From the NCBI GenBank assembly GCA_035772785.1, contig JAOCPU010000006.1, forward strand, positions 828,697-892,696: a stretch of 64,000 bases of DNA. The letters run 5' to 3'. The stretch is from Phlebiopsis flavidoalba (Eukaryota; Basidiomycota; Agaricomycetes; Polyporales; Phanerochaetaceae). The notes beneath the pieces are model-generated. The model had not been told where the DNA came from, did not search any database, and saw only the letters and a program-made list of their open reading frames with translations. Position 1 is the first letter of the stretch; the number at the start of each line of letters is the position of its first letter. A program made the position numbers and the translations under genes. Below are positions 38,528 to 49,722 of the stretch, one piece after another.

Positions 38528-39624
38528 ATGGCCGGCGACCACACCCTCTCCCGAAACGCTTCCTTTAGCCTCCTCGACGTCGGCCTCTACCTCGCCATGC
38601 CACGGCTACAACTGGTACTCAGGGTCGGCTTGCCTGCATGGATCTTTTCGCTGCTGGCCACCGTGCTGCTCGACCTGCTCGTACGTCCCTTCTCTGGCTA
38701 TCTTATCCCGCCCGTGGAGCCCGAGCCCCCCGGAGCTGACTCCCATCTCCCCCGCGAACGCGCAGCGACCGCGCGGCATCCGCCTCTTCCACCAGATCGC
38801 ATTCCCACATTGTCGTCGTCCTGACCACAGCAAGCCTCGCCTACTTCAGCATGGCCTTTGATCTCAGTGCGTGCGCATTCGCCAGACCGTCCACGCCCCC
38901 CGCTCAAACGCAGCCCTCCCATTGTCTAGGTACATCAAGTCCAGAACCAGAGCTCGCAGCGGGCGACCGGCGACCCCCACAGTCTCGGTCCACAGCGTCC
39001 GGCAGTGTGTTGTTTGCGTATTTCGCATGGGCGTTACTGACTGCGATTCTGCGCCGGCCAGTATGCGTGGTACATTCAGTGGGTCATCAACCTCCCGCTG
39101 CTTGCTTCTGTCCGTGCTCCTCGTCACCGGCCTCTCGCTCTTCGAGATCCTTTTCGACGCTCTTCGCCGCCGTGTTTGCTCGTCCTCTGCGGCAATCGTC
39201 CGCGAGTACGGCGCGCACAGGGGGGCGTACGGCGCGTGGTTTCACGTCCTCGGCGTCGCCGCCTTCGGGCACAGATACTGTGGCGTCTCCCCACCGTCCC
39301 CCGCACGATACTAAACCCTGATCCCCGCGCACACGAGCTTCACCCTCCTCGTGGCAGGGCTCCAAATCCGCGTACGCCGCCGGCCCCGTTCTTCGGCACG
39401 GCCTCTATAGAACACGCTACGAAATCCTCTCCGTCGCGAAGCCTCCTCGCGGCCGCGCTGCTCGGCTACCCGCTCACGTTCGCGCTCGCGCAGACCCCCG
39501 CGGCGCGCGTCGCGCTCGACTGTGCTCGCAGCAGCCCGCCTTCCTCGCGCTCTTCCTCCACCAGGTCCCAGACTCCAAATCGACTCGGCGCCGTCTGCGC
39601 ACGATCGCGCTCGGCGACGAGTGA
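38528..39624 (+). CDS. Opsin-related seven-helix protein (microbial rhodopsin family)
   Basis: Fungal opsins and opsin-related proteins are plasma-membrane seven-helix proteins. The ATG at 38528 gives MAGDHTLSRN; GYNWYS then marks helix A, followed by LLATVLLDLL and a GTACGT intron. Next come RGIRLFHQI and IVVVLTTASLAYFSMAFDL (helix B). After an intron, the helix C signature QYAWYIQWVINLPLL (39059-39103) continues as LLLSVLLVTGLSLFEILF. Then IVREYGAHRGAYGAWFHV, GVAAFG, SFTLLVAGLQ, LLGYPLTFALAQ and ALDCARSSPAFLALFLHQVP (helix G position), ending TIALGDE. In helix C the Asp proton-acceptor site of pumps (RY.DW) is Gln and the donor site is Ser. No Lys is visible where LDLLAKPVF would hold the retinal. 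It is therefore probably a non-photoactive ORP/Yro2-like protein. Several indels complicate helices D-G. Confidence 0.72.
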
Positions 39625-40417
39625 GCAGGACGGAGGCGGCGCGTCCTTTGTCGAGAACACGAGCAGGGAGAGGCTCCGGCGGCACCACCACGGTTTCCGG
39701 TTTCTGTGTGAGCGCGCCCCGCCCTCTGCGATGGCCCGCATGTCGTTGTTTTCTACTCGCTATGGTCAGTCACCCTGGTATTTATTGCGCGGATGGACCA
39801 AGATTGGCTACGGTACTCTGCGCCGGCACTTGATTCTATCTGACGAGCGTTTTGATGATGATCTCCCGCACATTTGTGTTTCTGTCTGTTTACCGCTGTA
39901 CAACACATCCACGCTGACGACGGCCGTGTTCGTCCTGTAATATTCTGCTGCAACCGTCCTCTCTTCATCACATCACACCTCATCTGCTGTATGACACCCA
40001 CCCCCCGCTTGTGCTTATAGTGTACCTTCTAGTATCCACGGCCGTGGTGTAAAGTAGCTTCACAAACAGTTTACCTCATCCTCCGTCACGGATTTAAATA
40101 AAACGCGCGTGTGTTTTCTACGATCGCATTACATGAGGTCCATGTGTTTGTTCTAATAATTGCGTCCCAGTCGGGGCTAGTAAAAAACACACGAGTCCGT
40201 ACTATAGCACATGAAGGATGATACATAGATGTGTAATTATACGCGTAATGGGGGGGGCATGCGAGGCGTGAGGAGTACAGTCGTGTGTGCGCTGAATACA
40301 GAGTCCGTCCGAGTCCTAGTATAAAACAACGAAGAGCGAGTATTCCGTGTCGGCACTGTTGCAAATACAGCAAAAAGTGAAAAAAATATGTCGTCGTGGG
40401 ACGTAGCACGGTTCGTG
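39625..40417. other. Intergenic between convergent genes
   Basis: AT-richer than its neighbours. Short frames at 39753-40001 and 40086-40529 show no family features. A run of eight G lies at 40250-40257. Confidence 0.5.
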
Positions 40418-43400
40418 AATGCTTCAGCATAGCGCAGAGCCGCCGGCGGCTCACCGCCTCGCCTTGCTCAACTATCTTCCCCTTCTCCCTCTCCCTCTCC
40501 CATCTCGCGCTCCCTCGCCTTCTCCGCAAGCACCCTCTCCTTCTCCCTCTCGCGCTCCCTCATCCCTTTCCCTCTCCTTCTCGCCATACCGCTCCTTCTC
40601 CTTCGACCCCCCGCCAAACAAGAAACGGCCCCCAACCCACCCCCGCTCTTCTCCCTCTTCTGCTCCTCCGGCACAACCACAACCCGCCCCCTCCACACCG
40701 CCGGCTTCGCGCCTGACCCCCTCCTGGTCCTCTCCTAATGTCTCCGTCTTGCGCAGCACATTCGAACCTTCTTTTCGAAATCGGAATATCCGCCGCGCCG
40801 CGCGGCGCGCGGGCACACATCGCGCTGTGCTTCAGCCGCCGCGCTCTTCCGCTCCCCGTGCTCCTGCTGCTGGAAACGCGAAGGCGAGAGGGAGGCCGAC
40901 CGCCCATAGGCTGCAGCGGCGTCGGCAACTGACGAGGCCGCGCGGCACGTGCCGCTCTGCGCTCGGCTCGAGCATTCGCGCTGCTGGCCCGCCGAACGCT
41001 CGGCGCGTTCCGTGGAAACGGAACGGACGGCGGCGGGCCGGGCCCCGATCCGGTTCCGGTCGATTTTCCGGATTCGAGGGCGATGATTCGGCATGAGGGC
41101 GAGTCTTGTCGGTGCGCCCGTCCATGAGGGAGCGGGTCGGACCGAGCGGTTTTGGGCGCGGTGAGGGCGGTATGTTTTTGTACGGGGACTGTGTGTGAGC
41201 CGAGAGAGGGTGGGCGCGGCGAGGATTGGCGGTTTGAGTTTGGGGGGCCGGCTGCGGGAGGCGGGTTGCGAGGGTTTGGTGTGTGGGGCGGTGGAGGGTG
41301 TTGGTGTTGGGAGGGAGGAGGTTGTTGGTACTGTTTGTTTCTTGGGGTGGTGGTGGTTGGTATTGCTGAGGCGGAGGCGGCTGGTATTGCTGAGGCGGAG
41401 GTGGTTGGTACTGCTGGGGCGCGTGAGGGGGTGGTTGGTACTGCTGGGGAGGCGATGACTTTCGGTGGTACTGCTGTGGAAGCGGAGGCGGTTGTTGGTA
41501 CTGTTGGGGAAGCGGGGGCGGCATGCGCGAGAGGTATGGCACCTCGCGACGTGCTGTGCCCTGACACGGACGATCCCGACGTCGACGGCCGAATGGTGGC
41601 CCTCTGACATCGAGGTCGCATACGGCGTCCCAACACCACTCAGATTCGCCTCGGGAGGAACAGCCATGAGAGAGTCTGCTCTTTTTTGGTTTGGCTCCCG
41701 TGTCCCTCGCCATCTCGCTCGGTGTCGGCGAGAACAGCGGCGGGATGCCCCCTCCCGTCGCGACCGCTCGGCTGCATGTGCGCGTATTTGAGATAGGCTT
41801 GGCGCTGTGGCGGGGGAGAACGGCGCTTGAGGGCTCATTGGCGTGGCGTTCTGGATGCACAAAGGGCTGTGGGGCAAGAATAGGCGGGAAGATTTGTCCA
41901 GGCTTGACTGCAAACGAGGTTGTGGCGGGATCGACCGGTACGTGAGTTCGGTGCGAGGGATGCTGGGAGCATAATTAGACAGCGTAAGCCGGCGAGCATG
42001 ATGAACATACCATCTTCGCTCCATGATTAGGGTCAAGTCCGGCTTGGGCAGCCTAAAAGGGAGACATTAGCTCTGTCGAGCTTTGGCGCTATAGGCATCA
42101 CGTACAAAGATCTTCGCTCCCCTAGACGGGTCTTCACGCCTTTTAGCATCCGCCTTCTTCGTCTTCGAAGGCTTGGGAATAGCATCGTACGGCCCGCTGT
42201 TGTGCCATCCCAGTCCCAGCGGGTCCGTTTTCATCCAGCTCATCGATCTTGTCCCAGGTTCCCAGGCGGCGTCGCCACCGACGGCTTGCGCGACCGCGTC
42301 TTTGCCACCGGCGGCGCAGCACCCGCCGCCGACGCCGCGCTACCCATCGCAGCAGAGGAAGGGGCAGACGAGGGGAAAGGGGCAGCGACAGGCACCGTCG
42401 TCGGACGCGCTGGCACGTCGCGTGGCGGTGGGCACATGAAGCTCAGGCGCGGACGAGTTTCGCCTGCAGCGCCGGGCGCTGGACGTCCAACCGGCATGCT
42501 GCGCCGGCCCCTTTCTCTGCCCAGGACCACGCGAGACTTGCCAGAGCTCGACGAGGCGTGCGAAGAGGAGGGCTGCAGAGGATCGATGGAGAGCCCCGCG
42601 GGCGTAAGCGTCACCTGAACATTTATTGGCCCACTGTACTCTATTTTCCGACGCGACGCGCGAAGGGCCGGCGTCCGGCGACGGCCTCAGTGAGAGCAGG
42701 GAGTGCAGAATAATGCTGGCGGAGCTTCCACCGCAGTCGGCTCTGCGGCGGCGCGTCGAGGGCGTCCGCGCCTTTGTCTTTCTTCTCCTGGAGGCGCTTG
42801 TCGTTCAAGATACGCCTTGGGCTCGGCAAGTTCTAGGGTCCTGTTTCTCGACTCTTGGAACTGGAGTAGGACGAGCTGTGGTCAAAGTGGCCTTGCGAGG
42901 AAGGGGGGCGTGTGCGGCTCATCCGATGGACGAAATGTCGAGGTGGACGAATGATACGAGTGCCGAGGAGTGAAGATGAGGGCGTACGGAGTGATTAATT
43001 CCTCCATCATCTTCCGGGACGGGTTCACCACATGCAGGCTGGACCTGGACTTTGAAGGAAGAGAGACCGTCACCACTCTGAGAGCGGTACCGGCGGGAAA
43101 GGACGATGCTGAAGAAGACTTTGAAGAGGAGTACGAAGTGTTGGCCGACGCATTAATGGCCTTCGCTGCGCGAGAGGGTCTAGACTTGTGGAGTTTCTTC
43201 TTGGAGCTCATGCTTGAGGGCGAATGCGAAGGATTTTCAGAGTGTATTTTTGTCGTAAAAGGATTGACGGGAATGAGGGGAAGGTTCAGGGGGAATTACA
43301 GGTCGTTCAGGTTCGTCATAAGCGAGATGTATGCTGGAGGCACCGACATGCCGAGGGTCTTGCGCGAGGCTATTATGGGAATACGACCGCTCAGCACCGT

Positions 43401-44117
43401 CGGACGACAGACACGGCTGTGATAGCTCTCCGCACTTGGATAGTGATGGAGGGATGGCGGTTGAAGATGAGGAGGACTCTGGAGAGTCGGGAACGCGCTT
43501 GGAGGGACGGTCTAGGAGGCCCGTATATTGAGGAGAGGTCCCGCCCACGCGAACACTAGCCCGCTAGAGCGGTATGCTGGCGAGTAAGAAAACTGGAAAT
43601 GGGAGGAGATTAGATCAAATTTTTATTCGGGAAAAGATGAGGCAGGGAAATTGCAGTGGACTTTGACACATGTAAGCGGGGGAGATGCAAAGCGGAGGCT
43701 CACCTGGTTAGGAGCCATGGGGACGATCTCTTCTTGTGAGTTCATTGCAAAGGCAGGATATAGTGCAATCATAGGATTAGCATAGGGGTCGGCCGAAAAG
43801 GCGGGGTCATCGGCAAAGGCGTGAGGACTGTGCCCTGGCTGCACAGAACGCTGGTGTGCCGACGGGAGGAGGCCGACTGCTGGGTGAGAGGGCGGGCCGT
43901 AGATGGCGGGCTGAGGCGCGGCGGCCTGTGGAGGCGGGGAAGAATAAATAGCCAGAGTCTTGCTCTTGAGAATATATGGGGGTGGTAGAGAAGACGGATG
44001 GGTGTGGAGGATACGCATAGATGTGGGCGGTGTGGGAACGTTCGTCATTGGGCTCGAAGGCGCCGTGCTGGAGCAGGGGGGAGGGTGCGCGTATTCGGAG
44101 GTCGGGCGTCCGTACAT
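40418..44117 (-). CDS. Large Pro/Gln/Ser-rich disordered protein
   Basis: Start MYGRPTSEYAHPPPCSSTAP at 44117. Long coherent low-complexity stretches follow: PPPYILKSKTLAIYSSPPPQ, FADDPAFSADPYANPMIALY, a Ser-rich block (RVPDSPESSSSSTAIPPSLS), PAGTALRVVTVSLPSKSRSS near 43090, KMMEELITPYALIFTPRHSY, MTLTPAGLSIDPLQPSSSHA near 42610, WHNSGPYDAIPKPSKTKKAD near 42180, and QYQPPPP repeats at 41330-41515. A Glu/Arg-rich, probably helical tail (EKERVLAEKAREREMGEGEG) lies at 40470-40600 and precedes the last residues near 40420. No catalytic or DNA-binding domain is recognisable. It could be a scaffold or transcription-related protein. It could also be two genes split near 42.65 kb, where a fresh Met start occurs. 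Divergent from SLD2, with starts about 290 bp apart. Confidence 0.45.
40475..40610. repeat. CTCTCC / GGAGAG low-complexity tract
   Basis: A pyrimidine-rich plus strand of repeated CTCCCTCTC and CTTCTC units encodes Glu/Arg repeats on the minus strand. Confidence 0.7.
41330..41515 (-). repeat. Tandem repeat encoding QYQPPPP
   Basis: About seven imperfect units of 24-30 bp on the minus strand encode variants of QQYQPPPP. The plus strand shows TGGTA(C/T)TGCTG(A/G)GG repeated. Such arrays change length easily. Confidence 0.8.
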
Positions 44118-44409
44118 GGTCGGCCCGCAGCAGTGTGGGACACTCGAAACGTCGGGGACCCGCAGAGGACGACGAGGAGGCAGTGGCGGTCAGGGTGAGA
44201 GCGTCGTCGGCCGCATCGCATCCATCCCGTCAAGGCACACAACCCACACTCGCCATTCATTTGTTTCTGCTTAACGCTTGGATCGCGATCAGTTATGCAC
44301 GTGAGTAACACGTGTTCGTGACCGGCGCGTCGTGGCCAATCCCAGGCGTCTCTTTCGAGAGGCCGTTGGGAGTTCTCAGCTTCAGGCTCATCTCTTTCCT
44401 GCCTCACCA

Positions 44410-46515
44410 ATGGACGTGTCTGCGCTCAAGGTAGAGATCAAAATCATGGAGAGGGTGCTTCAGACAGCAGCACGGACGCGATCCTACTATTCAGGAAATC
44501 AAAGACCTGCCCGATATCGGTCAGTCTGTGCCATGGCCTCGGGCGACCCGCATGCTGACTCCACTCGCGTCCACAGCTGACAAGTACAAACAAACTTTTG
44601 CTACTCTACAAGAACTGTCCAAACACGCCGCAGGCGGCACAACCAGATCGGTCCTCCTACCAACCTCACGCGCTCGTTCCTCTCTTCTGCGCTCTTGTCC
44701 ACCTCCAAAATCCAAACCTCGTGCGGTCAAGACAGAGCCTTCCGCGTCCCCTCATCCAACCCCTTCTCGCCCGTCAAAGTCAGGCATGGCAAGCAACGCG
44801 ACGGCGTCACCTGACGCCAACACAATGCCCATAGGTCTTCGCTCCTCTCCTCTGTCTCTCGCACGAACCCCTTCGCCACCCCTACAAAACCAAAGACCCG
44901 CGAGACGCGGAGATGGCCCCCGTGCCGACCATACGCGAGCTAGATGAGGACCCATTTCCGCTTATCGACCCACCCGCTTCAGGCCAACTCGCCCCAGTCC
45001 TCTAGTCATGCTTTCCCATACCGAATCGCGCCCAGCTGCTTTCCTTCTTCACGAACACGTACGAGCATCCTTCCGTGCGTCGCGATCGAATTCAGCAGCC
45101 AAGGACGAAGGACGCAGTGTCGCGCCGCACGTTCGGGTATAATATTGCCAAACGACTGTGCGGGTGAGCTCGTCTCACCGTCTTCCCGTCGAAAGAGAAG
45201 TCGGCTGCGTGTGTCCGAGAGTGATGCCCCCTTCCAGGCGGCTCTGACGTTCAACTAGGCTGATTCCAGTGACGAGGATGGCTCGAGGAAGAGGGGCATG
45301 GACACGTTCATAGATGACACACCCCGGCTAAGCCAAACGGTTGGGAAGAAGCAGTTTCAAGGTTCTCTTCGATGATAGGCCGTACTCCTCCCCGCGTCTC
45401 AGACGCTTCCTACGAACACGCGCAATCCAAAGATACTGTCATGACACGCTCAAAATCAGCTACCGAGCAAGGGTTATTCGGTTTTGTCTTCTCGGCCAGG
45501 AGAGTAACGTAGGTGCGCAAAGCCGTCAAAGTCAAGGGGCAGATTCGCACTCTATGTTCCCTCGCATTCGGACGATAACATGGAAGGGGATCTGTCCACC
45601 ACGACCGACATTTAAAATCGTTGAGGCTCAAGCTCCGGATTTCTCTCCGTCTTCTGGAAGCTTGCCACTAGGTTTGAAACCGGTCCCAGAAGATGGTTTT
45701 TCAAGATACATAATGCCGTGTATACCTGGTAAGGACGACCTTTGGGGCTGTTAAAGACGTCATGAAATCCTCTGCAAAGAGGCGTGCTTCTCCAACACAT
45801 CCCGCCAGTCTCGACTCAACATTTAATAACCGTTACCTCGGGTGCAATCATCACCCAGAAATTGCTGGTCCATACTGCACTACCACTTTTGCCTCCATCA
45901 CCACCACCAGCGATGAGTATAGTCAGCCGAAGCGTGTGCTCCCAAGGGCAAGGGTAAAGCTCCTATGCGCAGAAAAAGTGTCGAAGGTAGCAGACGCAGC
46001 CGAGGACGATAGCGAAGAAGACAGTGATGAAGAAGAGGTCAAGGTGAATGGAGCTCCCTGGAGATGGGAGCGAACACAACTAGCCGCACCCGCTCCAGAG
46101 CTTATACCCAGGTCAGAACCAACAGGGCCGACTCCGAGCCAGAGGTTTGACCTAGGAACGTACTGGCCATCTTGCTACACTCGACCCTCTCGCCATCCTG
46201 ACGGAGAGATGAGGAGCGCTTTGAGGTCGATCTACCAGAGGATTCTCCGGCGGGTGCTCGCCTCTTTCCCCGCCCCCGCACGTCGCGTCCTGATCCGGGG
46301 CAAGAAGAGAAGCTTGTGCACAGGACTGCTGTACGGCCGCACGAGAGGGGCACTATGAAGCGACCAGGGGCGGGAGATATGGGTGTGGGCGAGGTCAGCG
46401 GCGAGAGCGGGGATGAGGACCGTACTTGGACTTGGGAAGGACCGAGTCAAAAGTAGAGAGGAAGATGAAAAGACGAGTGGGAAGGCGAGCCGGTGCCAGA
46501 TGGGAGGTCAGGTGA
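44410..46515 (+). CDS. SLD2: DNA replication initiation factor Sld2
   Basis: Sld2 (Drc1; RecQL4 N-terminus in animals) is phosphorylated by CDK and then binds Dpb11 to start replication. The ATG at 44410 gives MDVSALKVEIK, and one base later the diagnostic block WRGCFRQQHGRDPTIQEIKD-LPDI, an intron (GTCAGT..CCACAG, about 44519-44576), and ADKYKQ. The middle is a disordered region with many S/T-P sites (PFSPVKV, NPFATPTKPK, SLARTPSPP). Then ELDEDPFPLIDPPASGQLAP, DSSDEDGSRKRGMDTFIDDT, ADAAEDDSEEDSDEEEVKV, DVLAILLHST, RRDEERFEVDLPED and VLYGRTRG. The last blocks are MGVGEVSGESGDED and EGEPVP, with a stop at 46513-46515. Numerous frame changes occur. The N-terminal helix and acidic C-terminal end make the assignment secure. 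Confidence 0.86.
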
Positions 46516-47405
46516 GCTCTATAGACTCGGCTGTTTTCAAACTTGAGGAGCGACAAGTGATGGTACCTACCCCATTATACGTGCTGAGTGCTACTTTTCG
46601 TCGCGATGCTGTGCGGAGATGATATCCTTTATTGCTGGTAGAGCGTTTTTTTTTTTTTATAATGTGCATATTTTACGGCATTCAAACTGACGGCCCTTCG
46701 CTCATGTGCTCTCGGAGTCACTGCAATGCGGGGTGTCCAACACCCTTGAGGCGTGGCGGACGCCGTGTTTCATGGACTACAACGTGTCGGCCGCCGCACA
46801 CGCGACTTCCGCCGCTGAATTTTGATTTCCCTCCTACGTTCCATCCGCGGGACTCTTCCGACCAGGTCCAGACGCGCGCGTAGAGGTATACCTGAACCTG
46901 GTCCTCACTGATTCACACATGCGTAATCCATGGCAGGCCTCAGCCTCGGAGCATTCTTCATATCCACTGCCGCCGCCCCCCCCTCCTGCTCACACACTAG
47001 ATCCACGACCCATGCACGCCAGGACCCTGCACAGCTACGAGATACCGGGCCATATCAGACATGGACAGCGAGCGAGCACGCATATCAAGGCCGCCAAAGC
47101 TCATCTTGTCTCTCGGACTGCTATTCTGCACACTCGACTCGTGTGACTTTTATTTCTGCCTCTCCCAGCATTCTCGCGCTTTGGTCGCAGATTGTTTTAA
47201 CGCTTCTCTGTCCTATTGATACCTTGCAGATCGCGCTGTTAAACGCTACAACCTTCTAGCCTCACCGCTCTCGTGCCTACGGTCAGTACGCACTCGTGCC
47301 CCTACATCTTTCCTGACGTACCTCGACCCTCACGCACTGCGCTTTGACCTTCATCTCAGAGCCGGCATTCCTGTATTCGAATTTCGCCGATCGCAATAAG
47401 TAGTC
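46516..47405. other. Intergenic, 3' end of SLD2 and promoter of F-box gene
   Basis: Contains a run of T at 46646-46658 and short frames (46632-46883, 46930-47259) with no family resemblance. A CT-rich region precedes the ATG at 47406, as expected of an untranslated leader. Confidence 0.45.
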
Positions 47406-49675
47406 ATGGATTCACTGCACAAGGAACGGAAATCATCCATGTCCTCGTCTTCGCCCCACCCCAAGCCTGCGCCGTCGTAGCTCGCTCAAGGACTACTTTT
47501 GCCCTCCTCCATCCCCCCCGTCTTCCCAGCCTTCGCCTCGCGCAAATCGAACGCGTCGATTACATCGGTTGCCCACGAGCGCAAAGAGAGTAGCTCTTCG
47601 TACGAACCCTACGCCGTGCACCAGCAAGCCATGGCGCCCGCCATCCTTCGCGACACCGAGGCCACGAACAAGCTTCTCGAGTGCATTCTCCAGAGCCCCG
47701 GAGGCAAGAAATCAATCGCCCGCCTTGCGCGGACTTGCAAGGCATTCAAGGAGCCTGCCCTCGACATCCTCTGGAGAGACTTAGACACCTTCGTTCCGCT
47801 TTTGACGCTCTTCCCGAACACGTTGTTGAAGCGTGCGAGGCGGCCTGCGCTTGGCTTGGTGCGTACTCAATCTCCGTTTACTGTATCTAGGGGAGGCGGA
47901 AAAGCTTAACTGTGCTGTGTTTAATGTTTCGTGTAGGCCAAGAACCCTGAGGGCGACGACTGGGAGAAGCTGCTCGCCTACGGTGAACGCGTGCGCAGCA
48001 TTGCATACGCGAGGGCGTTCAACACCCTCTCGCAGAGCGTGTTCCCGGGGGATATTCGAGACCTGCCCCCGCGAGTTCCTCCTCCCAAATCTCACGAACG
48101 ACGCTTACCTGGAAAGCGGAGACCTCGCCCGGCCTGCAGTTCTGCCGCGCGTACCTCTCACCGAAGCTGCACACACGTTCACGCTCGAGATGGGCGTGCG
48201 CGCGCCGAAGATGAACGACCTCTTCCTCGACGAGGTCATGATCCGCACGCAGCTCGTCAACTTCTCGTTCACGCTGCACAGCAACCTCCCCGACAACTTT
48301 GTCGAGAAGGTCAGGCGGAACAACAAGTTTGAGAAGCTGGCGGTCATGGCGCCCGGGCGCCCTCCGCTGCTCGGGTCGGCAAGTGGGCGTCGGCCCTGGC
48401 CGCTCCTGAAGACTATTGCGCTCGACCTGAGCAACACCTCGACGCACGCCGTTGAGGGTTTCTTCAGCGAGGCCGGCACAGGCTCCGGGTGCTCCACCCC
48501 TGAGTCTACGGGAAGGGACAGCGGTGTGTTCTCTGGCGACGACGACAAATCGACTTCTCCGAGGTCAGAAAGTCCCTTGTGCGGATGTCGACCGATGGCC
48601 CGAAGCACAGCGCGTTCCAAGCATTGACGGGCATTAACCTCACTGGCGAGGTAGCGAACATCGCCACTTTCCTGAGGCATATCACCAGCCCGCTCTCTCA
48701 GATTGAGCTCGCGATCGAGGACCCTCCCTCTCCTCCACGATTGGCATAGCCTCTGTGCACTTCTGGGGAAACCACTTTGGTACGACCCTTCAGGCGGTAC
48801 GCATTACCGCTGGTGGTGCCGCCCGCTTCAACGAACTCGTCCGCTCGACATCTCGCGCCGGAGACGTGCAGCTGCAAACGCCTCCCGCTGACCCACCTCG
48901 GGCCTCTTCCCCACCTCTACCGCTTCGAAATCGAACTGCCCGAATCCGCGGTGTTCATCAACGTCGACCCTCGCACACCTGGCGAAGATGTGCCCGAACC
49001 TCGAGGTAGCCCGCCTCTGCGGCCAAGCACGCTTCGCACAGCAGTTCGGGCCTCCACCGCTCACGCTCGAGGGCATCATCCCGCTCACGAGCGCCTGCAC
49101 GAAGTTGCATACGCTCAACGTCGTCATCCACGCCGTTGAGGGCCACGAGGAGACCTTCAAGGTGCGCGAGCACTCGTCGCGCTCGCTCATGCGCCTCAAC
49201 GTCGGGCACTCGTGGGTCCAGGACCCGCTCGCGACCGCGATCCTTCTCAGCCATATTGCGCCGCACCTCGAGACGCTCCGTTGGTTCCAGCGGGCGAGTA
49301 CTCTTGGTGCTGTCGAGAAGCACGCGGAGATAATGGCAGCGCGTCCAGTCGTACCTCCCGCAGCTGCAGAAAATGCGGCTGATCGAGAGGAGCCTCATGC
49401 CGAAGCCCGTCGTCATCGAGCCTCCAAGAAAGGTGTCGAAGGAGGTCGACGCGACGCCGCAGCTGGTACACAGGGGCACGTCGGTCAAGCCAGACTATGT
49501 CGACAGCTTTGCACAGATTTCACCTCCGGCGATGGTGGAAATGGAAGTACAGGCCTTGCCAGAGACGACGGATGCGGAGATCGATGCAACCCCGGTGTGG
49601 GTTGAAGAGGAAATTGGAGCTACTCCGGAGCTCGTCGAGCAGTCTATCGAAGCGGTCAAGGATGTCGATGACTAA
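47406..49675 (+). CDS. F-box-like protein with leucine-rich C-terminal region
   Basis: MDSLHKERKSSMSSSSPHPK begins at 47406. After a Ser-rich leader, the F-box-like helices read NKLLECILQSPGGKKSIARL, ARTCKAFKEPALDILWRDL and FVPLLTLFPNTLL. This is the usual arrangement of the large basidiomycete F-box families, whose members link substrates to SCF ubiquitin ligases. An intron at about 47861-47937 precedes AKNPEGDDWEKLLAYGERVR. Next come FCRAYLSP, MNDLFLDEVMIRTQLVNFSF, and repeated Leu-rich segments (MCPNLEVARLCG; LTSACTKLHTLNVV; LSHIAPHLETLRWF). The acidic tail ends EQSIEAVKDVDD at 49675. The substrate is unknown. Frames break at least four times, for example near 48060 and 48350. Confidence 0.75.
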
Positions 49676-49722
49676 GGCTATTGACGCAGTCGAACTTCAA
49701 GTTGTAATCGGAGTCGACAACC

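Noticed and set aside
40560..42036. Three overlapping long minus frames, each as its own gene
   Set aside because: GC-rich, stop-poor DNA gives open shadows. The QYQPPPP frame is the coherent one and the others are frame-shifted reads of the same repeats.
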